From Thunnus maccoyii (lineage: Eukaryota > Chordata > Actinopteri > Scombriformes > Scombridae), in contig NC_056542.1 of the NCBI RefSeq assembly GCF_910596095.1, positions 33,120,457 to 33,184,456 of the forward strand: a stretch of 64,000 nt of DNA, read 5' to 3'. The notes below the pieces were generated by a model. That model saw only the letters and a list, made by a program, of their open reading frames with translations. It was not told the origin of the DNA and searched no databases. Made by a program: the position numbers and the translations under genes. How positions within the stretch are numbered: position 1 is the stretch's first letter; each line of letters opens with the position of its first letter. This document shows, one piece after another, positions 25,461 to 36,530 of the stretch.

Positions 25461-25689
25461 CATACACACATTTATCATGTATCAATATATATATCAAAAT
25501 GCTGCGGAGACATCAGAGCCAGCAGTAAATCCCCTTGCCTGAAAAAATATTAAAACTGAAAAACTTGACATATTAATAGCTTTTAGCCTGTCTCAAAATC
25601 TCCACAGTAGGAAGACTAACATGCTGCTTTGTGTCAAACCTCCCACTTCTCCTACACAAATGATTAGTCAGTGATTGACAACTGGTTCA

Positions 25690-26075
25690 TGCAGCGAAAA
25701 ATCCCCCTGCGGCCCAAAAAGGATTTTCTCCATAGACCACCATTGTAAAAGAGATGCCTGTAAAACTGTTGACAGAACCCCTCGAACTGCAAACAACATC
25801 AATTATGACTCTTTCTATTATGAACTTTTGATCCATGGAGGTTTTGTGTTTGTCAAACTTTCCTTGAGCCGAGAAAAGTGATTTAAATATCTGTGACGTC
25901 ATCACAATGTAAAATCTATGGGCTGAGCGGGAGCTTGTGGGCAACACAGAAGCAAACCCGGAAGCTAGAAACTTTTTTTGGCGTATGCGCCAGGCGAGCA
26001 ATTCCTATCGGACTGAATGGGCGCCGTTTTTAGTCCGGTATCCAGCTCTTATAATACATCCATGGCATTGACACA
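25690..26075 (+). repeat. Dispersed repeat family, copy C (divergent)
   Basis: Starts cggcccaaaaaggattttct and continues with 'ccatagaccaccattgt' and 'agagatgcctgtaaaact', paralleling the left part of copy B at 12265-12340. It ends at a block reading ccggtatccagctcttata. No coding capacity. Confidence 0.55.
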
Positions 26076-26544
26076 CACTCGGAGTGCTTCCTCTGTGTAC
26101 TAACGCTGGAACATGTTCATGTGAGCAACAGGTGGGTTAATTTTATTTGAATATGACTTTGTTCATTTAATATTGTTTCTTCTTTGGTACCCAGTTTCTT
26201 GCAATTGTAGCACATCGCTAGCTGCTAATGTTAGCACAGATTGCTAGCTGCTAAACATCAGCTATAGATTGAGGGAGCTGCAGTTTTTCTGGATAAAAAG
26301 CACTATAATGTTCTCATTTCCTTTCTTACTTTATGAACATAGTTTTTGTATTACTACATCAAGTTTACACACATGCTTTTGCACAGCTGATGCACGCAAG
26401 TGCACATGTTACACTCTAAGACCGTGTTTACACCTGGCGTCTCGGGTGATCCGATCACAAGTGGACAGCTCTAATTATGTCTGTTCACAACTGGGGTCCG
26501 TTTCACAAAGCAGGTTTAGTGAAAACTAAACCTGCTTTGTCTGT

Positions 26545-27310
26545 TAACCCTGAAATGAGGGAAACTCTGCGTTTCTTTTCAAATGGAAGTTTTTTGTACA
26601 ATGTCGGAGATGCTGACCACTTGAGTAAGGCAACTGTATGCAGGGCGGTCAGAAAAGCGTGCCTCGCCCTGAAACCGCTTTTACCCATCTTTGTCGTTTT
26701 CCCTGGACATAAACCTGTCAGAGCCATCAAGGAGGAGTTCCACAGGATTGCAGGTGAATGATGTAGAGATCTGTTAAATTAATTTTAAATTATATTCTGT
26801 TAATGACACTGTGCTGCAACTTCAGACTGGGATTGGTAATTTTAATTTCTTTTAGGATTTCCCAGTGTGATTGGCTGCATAGATGGTGTACACATTCCGA
26901 TCACGGCTCCCTCACAAATTAAGCTGATTATGTGAATAGGAAGTCCATTCACAGCATAAATGTGCAGGTACATGTAGATTGACTACTGTTTCAAAAAAGA
27001 CTGCATCATAGTTCAACCAACATCTGTAATTCTCTGTACTGTCAGGATCATATGTGATGCTGCATACATCATTTCCAATGTGGAGGCCATGTGGCCTGGG
27101 TCTGTTCATGACTCGGGGATATATCGCAAGTCTAACCTGAGCAACAGACTGCAACGTGGTAAGCCTAAAGATTTGCACAATATAATTCACTTGTCTCCCT
27201 CCTTTAATACACTCTAATGTATCCACTATACATTACAGTTTGATGGCCTTCTGCCGGGTGACAGGGGTTACCCATGCCAACCTAGGCTGCTGACCCCTTA
27301 CCCTGACCCT
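26545..27310 (+). pseudogene. HARBI1-like transposase, truncated
   Basis: DDE-superfamily transposase that in Harbinger elements cuts and rejoins DNA together with the Myb-like partner. The readable exon 26545-26753 gives 'LRFFSNGSFLYNVGDADHL' then 'SKATVCRAVRKACLALKPL'. An intron (gtgaatg ... cttttag) leads to 'GFPSVIGCIDGVHIPI' (about 26855-26900), with the first catalytic Asp at 26882. A further exon reads 'ICDAAYIISNVEAMWPGSVH' then 'DSGIYRKS', with the second Asp near 27110. A last piece reads 'FDGLLPGDRGYPCQPRLLTP' (about 27240-27300). The first roughly 80 residues and the C-terminus with the catalytic Glu are missing, so it is inactive. Confidence 0.85.
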
Positions 27311-27457
27311 GGACCCAGGACGGCAGAGCAGTCAGAGACACCATATGCCATAATCACTTTAGAGTTTAAGTCACCATCATCACCACCATCACAGCAGTTA
27401 TGACATAATACACGTTTCATTTGGTCTTCTTTATTTCCTACAAATACAAAAGCTAGT

Positions 27458-28884
27458 TTAGTTAACGTTCCAATAGTTAACATAATTCACATAATTCACC
27501 TGTGACCATGCACCCACCTCTAACTTGTGCTCCAGTATTTCAATTATTTCATCTGCCCTCCTAATCTTGCGGTCCAAGTATAGCATTTCTTTATCGGCTT
27601 TCTGTATTTTTTTCAGCAGGTATATTTTGTAAACTTCTTTTACTGGTAACTGGGAATACATAAGGAGGACATTAAATTATACAGTTGCACATGAATTCCA
27701 CAGAATGGTGTTTACTGAACATCTATTTCACTGTGTCAATCTGTGCAGTGGAAGTTGAGGGACCCTACTGGTGCTGCCCAGCCATGCTCTGTTAAAAAGG
27801 ATGAGAATGTGTTAATACTTCAGTGTAGGCTAAATGTCACTCTATATTCCACCAGAATGGTAAGAAATGTGAATGGGAAGAGAACTATCAGTAACATATC
27901 AAGATGTTACCCCTATACGCCTTTCTGGATCCCCCTCTGCAAAGGCAGCAGACATATTCATTCTAGATGAGTGGTATGTTTCAGTATACTTAAACTACCA
28001 TTTGGCAAAATCTTTGGAGTATTGCCTACTTACAGTTACAAGGTCTGTTGTGGCGTGAGGGGGCTCCACCAGGCAGATAGCACCATCAGAATCTGTTGGG
28101 ACAAAAGAAAAAAGGACATGAAAGGCAAATAAATGTGTATGAATAGGCTCAAAAAAAAAAAAAAAAAAAGGCCTAGGCATATTACATTTTATAAAGGCAC
28201 TTGTGTCTTGGGGGGTGGGCTCAGAGGATGAGCTCTCTCCAGGGATTCCCTCAGCCACTGGCCTTCCTAAATTCTGGCTTAGGGCCAGCTCCTCTGCCCC
28301 CGTTAGAGGTGGCGGTGCTGGGCCACAGCCTGTTTTACAGGCATCTGCCTTCTTTCTGTTGGCTGAGAAGAAGTCTGTGTTAGTTTAAATAGGCTTAATT
28401 ATTTAACAGGACATAGATGAGAAGACATTTATGTGTGTGAAAACAGCATTATGTTGGGGATAAAACAACTGCTCAGTCAAACAGCCACTTAATATTTACT
28501 TTACAATGTAAAACATGATCAAAATGAGGTACCCCCATGAGATTATGCCGAGGTCTCACCTGTTTGAACAATGTTTTTATATTTCATCCTAAGCTTCTGC
28601 CAAGTGCACTTCTCCCTGGCGGGATTGCACCTAAATGAAATAAATTAATAGGCGACCATTCAAGCAGTTTTCCCCTGTAATATTATTGTGATTGCAAAGG
28701 ACTACATTTAAACTTACGCATTGACCCAGGTAGCAATGTTCTCCCACGCCGACTCCCTCTCTTTTGCAGCTGCAGCAGTGTTGCACTTCTTTTCGAAAAC
28801 GTGTTCAAACTCGCTGTATGAGCGCATTAAGATTTCTAATTCTAGTGGGGTGAAAAACGCAGCCCTCCTCTTCCCTGTTGCCAT
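27458..28884 (-). CDS. Myb/SANT-like (MSANTD-type) Harbinger partner protein, spliced
   Basis: In PIF/Harbinger elements this second protein binds the element ends and helps bring the transposase into the nucleus. Exon 1 (28718-28884) starts at ATG and reads 'FFTPLELEILMRSYSEFEHV' then 'TAAAAKERESAWENIATWVN', a SANT/trihelix fold, and ends at a gtaagt donor. Exon 2 (28560-28630) keeps phase and reads 'REKCTWQKLRMKYKNIVQT'. Exon 3 (about 28190-28362) reads 'NRKKADACKTGCGPAPPPLT' followed by a Ser/Glu/Pro linker. Exon 4 (28034-28092) encodes 'DSDGAICLVEPPHATTDLV'. A further exon probably begins at 27936, and the last (to about 27493) holds the coiled coil 'VYKIYLLKKIQKADKEML'. The first four exons look undamaged; the 27660-27936 part is less certain. 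Confidence 0.78.
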
Positions 28885-29363
28885 GGCGACTCGTCGAATT
28901 TGGGTTCCATTGATGCTGGCTTTTTATAGTTGTGGTGCACGCGCTTGAGGTGAAATTACTCTGAGTTGATTAAACTGACTCAAATCAGCTGTTCTGAAAC
29001 AGGAAACTCAGAGTTTCCTATCTCAGAGTAGATCAACTCAGAGTTCAGGATTAGACTCAGAGTTTGTTGAACCTGCTTTGTGAAACGGACCCCTGATGTT
29101 AACATGCGTCTCCACATGCATCTTGAGTGACCACTTGCGATTGGATCTCACTTCCCTGCTCTATATGCAACTAAACACCTACATCATTTCTGTTTGCAAA
29201 GACCAAATTCTTTTGATTTTAACCAGTGGGAGGACTGGGGGTCTGTGTATCCTCCGTCCAAAGCTGTGTTAAACTTGTTTGATAACAGGATAAACAAATA
29301 TACAATCCCCTCACAAAAATCAGCCCGTTCTATTGATTTGCTCTAGCACTGCATCGGAATGTA

Positions 29364-29364
29364 C

Positions 29365-29401
<37 letters not shown>

Positions 29402-29402
29402 T
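29364..29402. repeat. (TA)n(CA)n microsatellite
   Basis: Alternating TA followed by acacacacac. Confidence 0.95.
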
Positions 29403-31800
29403 ACCCGATGAAATCGGAGAGGTGGGGGGCAATTTTATATGCCAATAAAACAATTTGCTATCAAAAACAAAAGCCCCTGAATGGTGAAAAGGCTGCTTCT
29501 TTAAAGACATTTATACATATTGTTTCTAAACAAAGAAGTGCTCATTTTAGCCATGGAGTGGTTCAGAATGTGTCATTTTACTAACAAAGTGAAATTCTAA
29601 TTTATAGTATTGTTCTATTGTGACAACAGATTTATGTTCTCATCAAAAACAGACAATATATCACAGGATTTACACGTGTTTCCTATGTATTTTACAGAAA
29701 TATATGAAGTAGCACAAAGCTTATAATGTGATACAGGTTCAGATCACTGCTAAATACTAGTAAGATTGAACACTAAAAACATTCACAGATCTAAAAGTGT
29801 AGGTTCACATCAGAGAGTATTAACGCATTTATCAAATACATGACTTACACTCTCTTATCTATATACACAACATACAAGATATAGTCTACAAAGCTGACAT
29901 GTTAACACTTGTTATTCTGGTTACTTTAAGCTTATTACTCAATATACAGCTGAAGAAAATGTCACAACAACCAGCCAAACCTCCTGCACACTCATTCACT
30001 AATCATACAACATCAACAAGTGACTGAACAGTCACTCAATTAAAAACTGGATCAATTCCAAATGAATGAGTGAGACCAGACAGCTCACTGTAACTTCAAC
30101 AAGCAAACTACCCACAACACACTATATGATCTCTGCTGCATTTGTGTTAAAGAGATGAATTCACACAACAGCCACACAGAGAGACATTTAACCATCAGAG
30201 ATGAAATTAACGATGAAAGAGACAGAGAGAGAGAAGCTGTTTCTGATTCACATTATCTGATGTCTTCTTTCTTTCATGGAGATGAAGTATCCATGTCATA
30301 ACGTCCATTTATGGCTGTTGGTCATCTAGTTTGTTTGTTTGTGGATGCTGGTTAACAAGTCTATTATTAGCAACAATGACACAAGCTAACTCTCCTGGTT
30401 GTTTCTTCAGTTGGTTCTCTCTCCAGCCGCTCCCTGAAGGCGTCCTGCTGCTGCTGCTGCGCCGCACAGTCCAAATCCATTCTCCCATTAGTTTAACAAC
30501 AGTCCTTAACAGTCCTTCAGGGCTGCTACATCAAGCTAACTGTTGCATTGGCTAATGGAAGCAGCTATCTACTGCTCCATAAAAGAAGTGAAACCTAATT
30601 TATCGTTATCTTACGGTCTTCTTCTCTTACCAGTCTGTCACACTCACCTATGTTACAGTGGTAGAGAACTGAAGATGAAATATAGAAACTATCACTGGAC
30701 CGATGCAATGTCAATATTGCATTCTGGTTGTTGATTGGTTAGGGAGGGCGTCCTCCCTTGGAGCATCATTTTATGTGTCTTGGCCAATCATAGATTAGCA
30801 TGAAAAAAAGTGAAGTTCATTAAATTGAGGTAAGAAATCCCATCCTGAGGACAGCAGGAGCTTGTCCTCCTCTGTCCCCCACACCCCCCCACTGCCTCCC
30901 ACCACCACTTCACACAGACTGCCCTTTCTCCTCCCGCCCTGCAGGTGATGCTGTTGAAGCATTTTAATCAGAATTTCAATAATGGATTCTTACCAAAGAA
31001 GAGAAAAAATATTTTATAAATAATACTGAAATTTGATAGTGGTTTATTTCAACCAAATATTCTTCTTTAATATTTTGATCTCCCTCTTGCCTCTCAAAAA
31101 ATAGAGGAGCAACCTCCTCTGCCTCTATGGACCAGCCTCCACTGATATATATATGTAACAAATACTAATGTTATATGCAGCGATCTCCCCGCAGCTGTGT
31201 CTCCCCATTGAGAGACGCTGTGCGCATTTACGCACAAGATACAGTCAGCGTAAGTTAATTGATTATTTAAATCTCCAACACGCCAACAGGATCGGTCAGG
31301 ATCTAATGTTAATTTATGTTCTGTTTTCTTCTACACATCCAATAAGTCAGCTGTTACACACACAGTCCAGGTTTTCTACTGTTTGGAGTAAAGCAGTTGC
31401 CTGAGCACATTATGTTGAGCAGCAAAACTAAAAACTGTAGTTATCAACTTGACAGGACAGAGAAAACTATTCAGCAACATTTAGCTTTTGAAATATTTTT
31501 TTTAGACAGACAAGCAAAAAACAAGTTATTTTCTGGTTTTGGTTTAATTTCTACTCCCATTACTTATTTGAAGAGGAAAACGGGAAGTTGGATTATGTTT
31601 TTTTAATTCACATGAAAAACGGAAAAACAAAATAATGCCTATCTTTATCTTGTTATCAAACTAGTCAACACAGCTTTGGACTAGGAGGCAGCAATGCAAT
31701 TCTTGTGCCTAGTCTGCAGGAAAGTAGAGGACATCAGTTGAGTAGGTGGTCCTTCAGTGTGGCCCAGGACACATTGCATTTACACTGCTAAATGAATATG
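29403..31800. other. Interior of the outer element; no transposase recognised
   Basis: AT-rich DNA without a recognised domain. The stretch 30800-31160, with ggagcttgtcctcctctgtc and ctcctctgcctctatgg, resembles ends of fish hAT derivatives. A CTG run (ctgctgctgctgc) is at about 30448-30460. Confidence 0.4.
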
Positions 31801-32013
31801 GTCACATGTGGCCCAGACCACCTCCGAATGTGGTCTGAGTGATCGGATCTCTTGGGTGCGGTCACACCTGTATTTAGAGATGTCCACCTGTGATCGGATC
31901 ACCTGAGACGCATGTTAATGCCAGGTGTAAACAGGGCCCAAAATTTAGACGATTTGTCTACAATCTTGCGTGAGGTGAAAGGCCTAATAAGCAGCCCTTT
32001 GTGTGTTATTTTT

Positions 32014-33790
32014 AGTTTGGGTCAGTTACCATGGTAACTGACTGTGAAGCTAACCTGCTCACTGGCAGGTTTTCTTCAACAAACCCTGAGTTTTTCTCTT
32101 TTTCCTTCCTCTTACAGAACCACTGCTTCATTTCCTCATTCATTCAGTCCATATCAAAGCACGTTAATTAGTGGAGGTTTACTGTCTGTCAGAATCTAAA
32201 TCCTGGTTGGATATTAGTTTGTTACTCAGGACTTTCTAAAGTTACCACTTTTATGTGCATCAATTATTTCTTTGAACAGTGGTTTTTGCTCCCACATTCA
32301 AATATTACACAGCATGAATTCGGCCTCAGCTCAGAATCAAACCTCTGTATGTCCTTCTGTTATAACACTGTGACTCTCTGCACACAAGACAGCTGTCAGT
32401 TTGTTAGAGCACCTCCTGACCTGAAATGTTTATTGCATTGCTCAGTGTAACACTGAGATTACAATGATTACACTGAGATGTGTAATCTCAGTTTAAATTT
32501 AAACAATCTGTATGAAGCTTTAGACACTTGGGATCAATGAATAATTATCTCTATCTCTATCTGATGGAACATAAATGTTGGAGATTATATGTTAATATTT
32601 CTGAGTGAGCAGGATCACTGAATGCTGTTGAGCCAAGATCCAAATAGATGTCTGAACATTTAAAATCTACTGTATTTTAACCTCGACGCCTTTTCAAGTA
32701 CAAATCATCAAACACATTATTACTGATCAGACTGTGAGCTACAGTCATGTCTCTATGTCTTTAAACTACATATATTTTAAATCTTTAACTATATTTTTCA
32801 TCTTCAGTTGCTGCTTGCTGTGTTTTGTCCCCATCAGATTAAAGCTGAACAAATATATTTAAAATGTAATGTAGCTGCAGCCTGATACACAGTCTGATTC
32901 CACTTTATCATCATTAAGGAAATGTAAGTCTAGTAAATGATGAATTAATCAACTACACTGAATAAAACTTTATTGTGTTAACTCACTGACACTTTTCCCG
33001 CTCTGACTCAGGCTCTTTTTTTTAAGGCTCTGCCTTTTATTTACCTGTTGCCGTGGTGAATCTTAGTATCGGAGCTCCATTGATGATGGCTGTTTTCATT
33101 TATCACCTATGCACTTAACCTAGCCTGGCATAAACCCTGAATTTGGAGTTGATTAAACCTGTGGCGGCTTATCCCAGCTTTTTGATTCCAGAACAACTGA
33201 TCTAAGTTCAATCAATCCTGCATCTGTTCACTCTGGGTTAAGCTGTAAGTGGTAAATAAAAAAAGCCATCATCAATGGAGCTCCAATACTATGATTCATC
33301 ATGTCAACAGGTAGGCTAATTAAAAAGCAGAGCCTCCATTTAAATCCAGTGGATGTAGAGATATTAATCCATGTGTATGTGGACGGTTACAGTTATCTTT
33401 AAAAAAAGAGCCTGAGTCAGAGTGGGGGAAAGAAACGACTGTGCATGACTGTGCATTTAGATAGTCCTGGAGTAACAAACTAATATCCAATCAGGACTTT
33501 GATTCTGACAGTAAACCTAATTAATATTCTTCAATACAAGTTTTGATATGGACTGAATGAATAAGGAAATGAAACAGCGTGCCTGGCTCTGTAAGAGGGA
33601 GGAGACAGAGAGAAACTCTGGATTTTTTGAAGAAAACCTGCCAGTGAGGAGGTAAAGTTCACAGTCACCATGGTAACTGACCCAGAGTTTAAATTACCTC
33701 TCTTTCTGGAACTTGAAAAACAGAATTTCTCTCATCTCAGGGTTAACAAGCTCAGTTTTCACTAAACCCACTTTCTGGAATAACCCTCCA
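32014..33790. mobile_element. Palindromic non-autonomous element related to Harbinger
   Basis: Long inverted arms: 32014-32260 plus 32992-33110 on the left mirror 33225-33690 on the right. Matching strings include gtcagttaccatggtaactg, cactggcaggttttcttcaa and gagctccattgatgatggct (left) with agccatcatcaatggagctc (right). The left arm carries about 740 bp (32260-32990) absent from the right. The right outer end, complemented, reads ggtttagtgaaaact and ttaaccctgagatgag, as in the left terminus of the Harbinger at 26494. The inner arm resembles that element's upstream region near 28880-28950. It has no coding capacity. Confidence 0.7.
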
Positions 33791-33810
33791 GCAGGTCAGT
33801 CAGTCCACCC

Positions 33811-33840
33811 CATAGATATATTTAGTGTTTTATATCTATG
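33811..33840. repeat. Perfect 10-bp-arm hairpin
   Basis: catagatata and tatatctatg are exact reverse complements separated by 10 bases. It lies just left of the first SET-locus exon. Confidence 0.8.
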
Positions 33841-34007
33841 ATCTGCGCCATCTTGGATATACCTGGGGTTCTGGTGACTACTCCACAAAGATCATAAACC
33901 ACTGAATATAAAAACGACTCACTGAAATCATTTGATAAGTTATCAATGAGTTTGTTTTCTCATGTTGAATACCTGTGTAATGATTTAAAAGTTATTTTCA
34001 CAGAGAG

Positions 34008-34116
34008 ATGTTCAAAAGGCAGAGAGGGATACGGCCTGCTGATGATGCAACATCACACATTCTGTCTTTGATGGACAAGCCGGGGTTTATGGAAAGATTT
34101 AATGACAGTAACAAAG
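34008..34116 (+). pseudogene. First exon of the SET locus
   Basis: Preceded by ttattttcacagagag and starting with ATG. It reads 'MFKRQRGIRPADDATSHILS' and continues to 'KPGFMERFNDSNK', ending at a gtacgg donor in phase 1. The next exon supplies the completing bases, so that the SET opening motif follows directly. The segment corresponds to the short helix ahead of the SET domain in KMT5A-type enzymes. It could be an internal exon, because the ATG lies close to a possible acceptor. Confidence 0.6.
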
Positions 34117-34979
34117 GTACGGGGCAGCAGGTCCTTTGGGGGGCAGCATATTACACAAGTGCAAAATTGTGCAAATACACAAATATTTAGCCTACTTGTC
34201 AGAATCAGAGATCTGTTGGCAAAAAAACAACTCTACATAAGCCTGGCTTCAATCATGAATGTTGCAGTAAACGTAAGAGAAATAAACTAAAGTGCTCTAC
34301 ATTTCTTTCAATGGCATATTGCCTGTGTTATATCCTGTCTATATGAATTATAAATGTCTATATTTGTAGTTGGAAAATGATAAAAGGCTGTATTGGCATT
34401 TCCAGAAGGGCTATGAAAGTGTCCACGTTGTGTTACTACACTGCAGTGTTTCCACTGGTAACATTTTGCAGTGGTGGGCTGCCACGCCAAAATCTTTGCC
34501 ACCATTGCAACACTGCAGAAACACGAGATAACTGCTAAAGTATGATAAGGCTGTCTGACGTTAGTGGTTTGATTTATTGTTGATAGGGATGCTTGTTTTG
34601 ATTTTTTTTTTTTCCTGACCAATAGCTGACGCTCGCTAACTGACAAGATTAAAATGTAGTATTTAGAATGAATGAGTGTCTGTGACACATTTAAAAAATA
34701 TATCAATACAACAAACGTTTACTGTATAACAGACGGAATAAAAGAGACCAATAGGCCTACATGAAAAATATTTAACATAAATAAATGTTTAAGTAAATAG
34801 CAAATAGTAGCCAGACTTCCTAATGATCAGAAACAGATTAACAAACGAAAACACACATTGAATCCTCCGGTGAAGAGAGCGTTGAAACGAAAACCACCTC
34901 CGCCTCCTCCTCCGCTCCTGGCTTATTAATGATTGAAAACAGCCAACAGGTTAACAAAACTGAAACTTGCAGTCACAAT

Positions 34980-35055
34980 TTTCAGACCTCAACCTCTAAG
35001 TTTGTGTGACGCTCAAAACAATTTATCCACTGTTTTACAGCCACAACAGTAGGTT
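34980..35055 (-). repeat. Dispersed repeat family, copy D (short, inverted)
   Basis: The reverse complement reads tgttgtggctgtaaaacagt and ttttgagcgtcaca, matching copy A near 4433 and copy B near 12330. Confidence 0.5.
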
Positions 35056-35057
35056 AC

Positions 35058-35130
35058 GGCCAGAGGTGTACTGGCCATCAGGCATACTGGGACGAATTCC
35101 ATGTTTTTGGGCCAGTGGACTGTCAAAACA
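35058..35130 (+). repeat. hAT-like terminal fragment
   Basis: Reads cagaggtgtactggccatca and then gggccagtggac. The opening 'cagaggtg.actggccatc' is a common fish hAT-type terminus. No partner end was identified. Confidence 0.4.
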
Positions 35131-35837
35131 CAGGATGATTATCAGCTAACTGTACTCAGTTTCTAATGGCAGTATGCTGTAAATGGTCAGCAGCTGAAAG
35201 CGCTGTGTCCAGTTAATGGTTGAATGTGGTTTCTGTATAAACTGTGTAGCTGTTTTAATGTTAAATAACTAGTTTTCCCTGCAAATTTAAGGCATTTTTC
35301 GAGTACAGGACAGCACCTTTGAAATGTGATTGTCTTAGCTGATATGATTTGAGAAACATTAACCCCCAAAAACTTAATTTGTAAAAAAAAAACAAAAAAA
35401 AAAAAAGAGGAAAAAGTTGTTATATGAAAATGAGTAAATAACAGGAACAATCAGCGTGTAGTGTCTGTTTGCAAAATCTTACTCGGTAACTAAACTCAGT
35501 GACTTTGAGAGGGTGTCAGACTTAAGTCTTTTAAAAGTCTTTTCAAAATCTTCTAGTGTATAAATCCAATGCCTTCGTGACTCGGCTGGGAACCCCCGCC
35601 CCCACCCCACCCCAGTACACACTGCCCCCACGGTAAATCTCTTGTTCCACAGAAAACACTGCACTGAATCTTTAGCTCCAACATATGTTGGTTTTAAAGG
35701 CAGTAGGCTATAACATCATTTTGTTATGATTATACCACATTTAATTTACAAGCGGTGGATCATGCTGTATGTGACAGGTTAAGACAACTCAATGTTTCTT
35801 CTAATTAAAATGTATATTTAATTATATGTCCTCATAG

Positions 35838-36514
35838 GAAGAGAAGTGTTCGCTACCCAGCCCGTCGAACTAGGTTCTTTTGTCTTGGAGTACAGGGTGA
35901 ACTCAAATCACTGGAAGAATGCCGGTCCAGACACTACTCAGAGAGAGAGAGTACATTTCTGTTTGAATTTGAATGGCGGGAACGTCACTGGTGGTGAGCA
36001 TGTAAAGATACATGTTTCGTAGAGATCAGAGAAATTCTAATTAAGACCTTTTGAATAGTTGATGAATGAGTGAAAGCAGGAACAACTGCAAAAGTTAATT
36101 CAGTGAATCAGATTTGGTTTGTAACTTTAGCCATCACTGAAAAGTCTTGACATTTTAGGCTAATGGAAAGAGTTTTATCTTTATCAGGATGTTCTCCTAT
36201 CACACATCATACAGATAGAGTTGATGTGCTATGTATTTTAAATGACTCTTACAGTAAAACTGTTAAGATGTATACACTTTATGAAATTACATATTTAAGT
36301 AGTACAGTTTAAGTTGAATGCGTAGTTTTCTTATACTTTTCAGTATTGATGCATCCAAAGAAGATGGATCCCTTGGAAGATTAGTGAATGACAACCACAA
36401 ATCTCCAAACTGCATCATGAAAAAAGTCACTACATTTGTGCCTGTTTGCTGTGAAGAAAATAGAAATAGGAGTTGAAATCGATTACAACTATGGTGATTC
36501 AAAATGGCCATGGT
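35838..36514 (+). pseudogene. KMT5A(SET8)-like SET domain, two exons
   Basis: SET enzymes transfer methyl groups from S-adenosylmethionine to lysines; KMT5A acts on histone H4 Lys20. Exon 35838-35993 reads 'GREVFATQPVELGSFVLEYR' and 'FLFEFEWRERHWW', matching the opening 'GrGVfAt..f.kGdFVvEY.G' motif. Exon 36344 to about 36514 reads 'IDASKEDGSLGRLVNDNHKS' then 'PNC', the counterpart of KMT5A 'vDAT.e..rLGRLiNHs..gNC'. It ends with 'EIDYNYGDSKWPW', the counterpart of 'EelLYDYGDRS'. The cofactor and catalytic landmarks are therefore recognisable although the frame is broken. The exon junction in the middle of the domain keeps phase. Confidence 0.85.
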
Positions 36515-36530
36515 GTAAAAAGGGGAGTTG

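Larger units (their letters stand above)
26494..29092. mobile_element. PIF/Harbinger element with both genes, nested
   Basis: A 2.6-kb element with terminal inverted repeats: gggtccgtttcacaaagcag on the left and ctgctttgtgaaacggaccc on the right. It is flanked by a 3-bp duplication CTG (26491-26493 and 29093-29095); a 3-bp duplication is the Harbinger hallmark, although TWA is the usual sequence. It carries the two genes expected of the superfamily, in convergent orientation: a HARBI1-like DDE transposase on the plus strand and a Myb/SANT-like DNA-binding protein on the minus strand. It inserted into the left end of the outer element at 26422-31936. Confidence 0.88.
26422..31936. mobile_element. 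Outer inverted-repeat DNA element containing a nested Harbinger
   Basis: The left end ccgtgtttacacctggc and the reverse complement of the right end ccctgtttacacctggc match. Both are followed by gtctcgggtgatccgatcac (left) and gtctcaggtgatccgatcac (right), then gtggaca and tctaa. The left end is interrupted by the Harbinger at 26494-29092, after which a related block continues (ttaacatgcgtctccacatg). Total span is 5.5 kb, or about 2.9 kb without the Harbinger. No transposase was recognised in the remainder and no clear target duplication was found, so the superfamily is unassigned. Confidence 0.65.

Noticed and set aside
34008-36514. Ordinary host KMT5A gene
   Set aside because: The SET motifs are KMT5A-like, but the exon series continues into acidic repeats, a finger and a recombinase-like domain, the sequence is diverged ('SKEDGSLGRLVND'), and the frame is broken.
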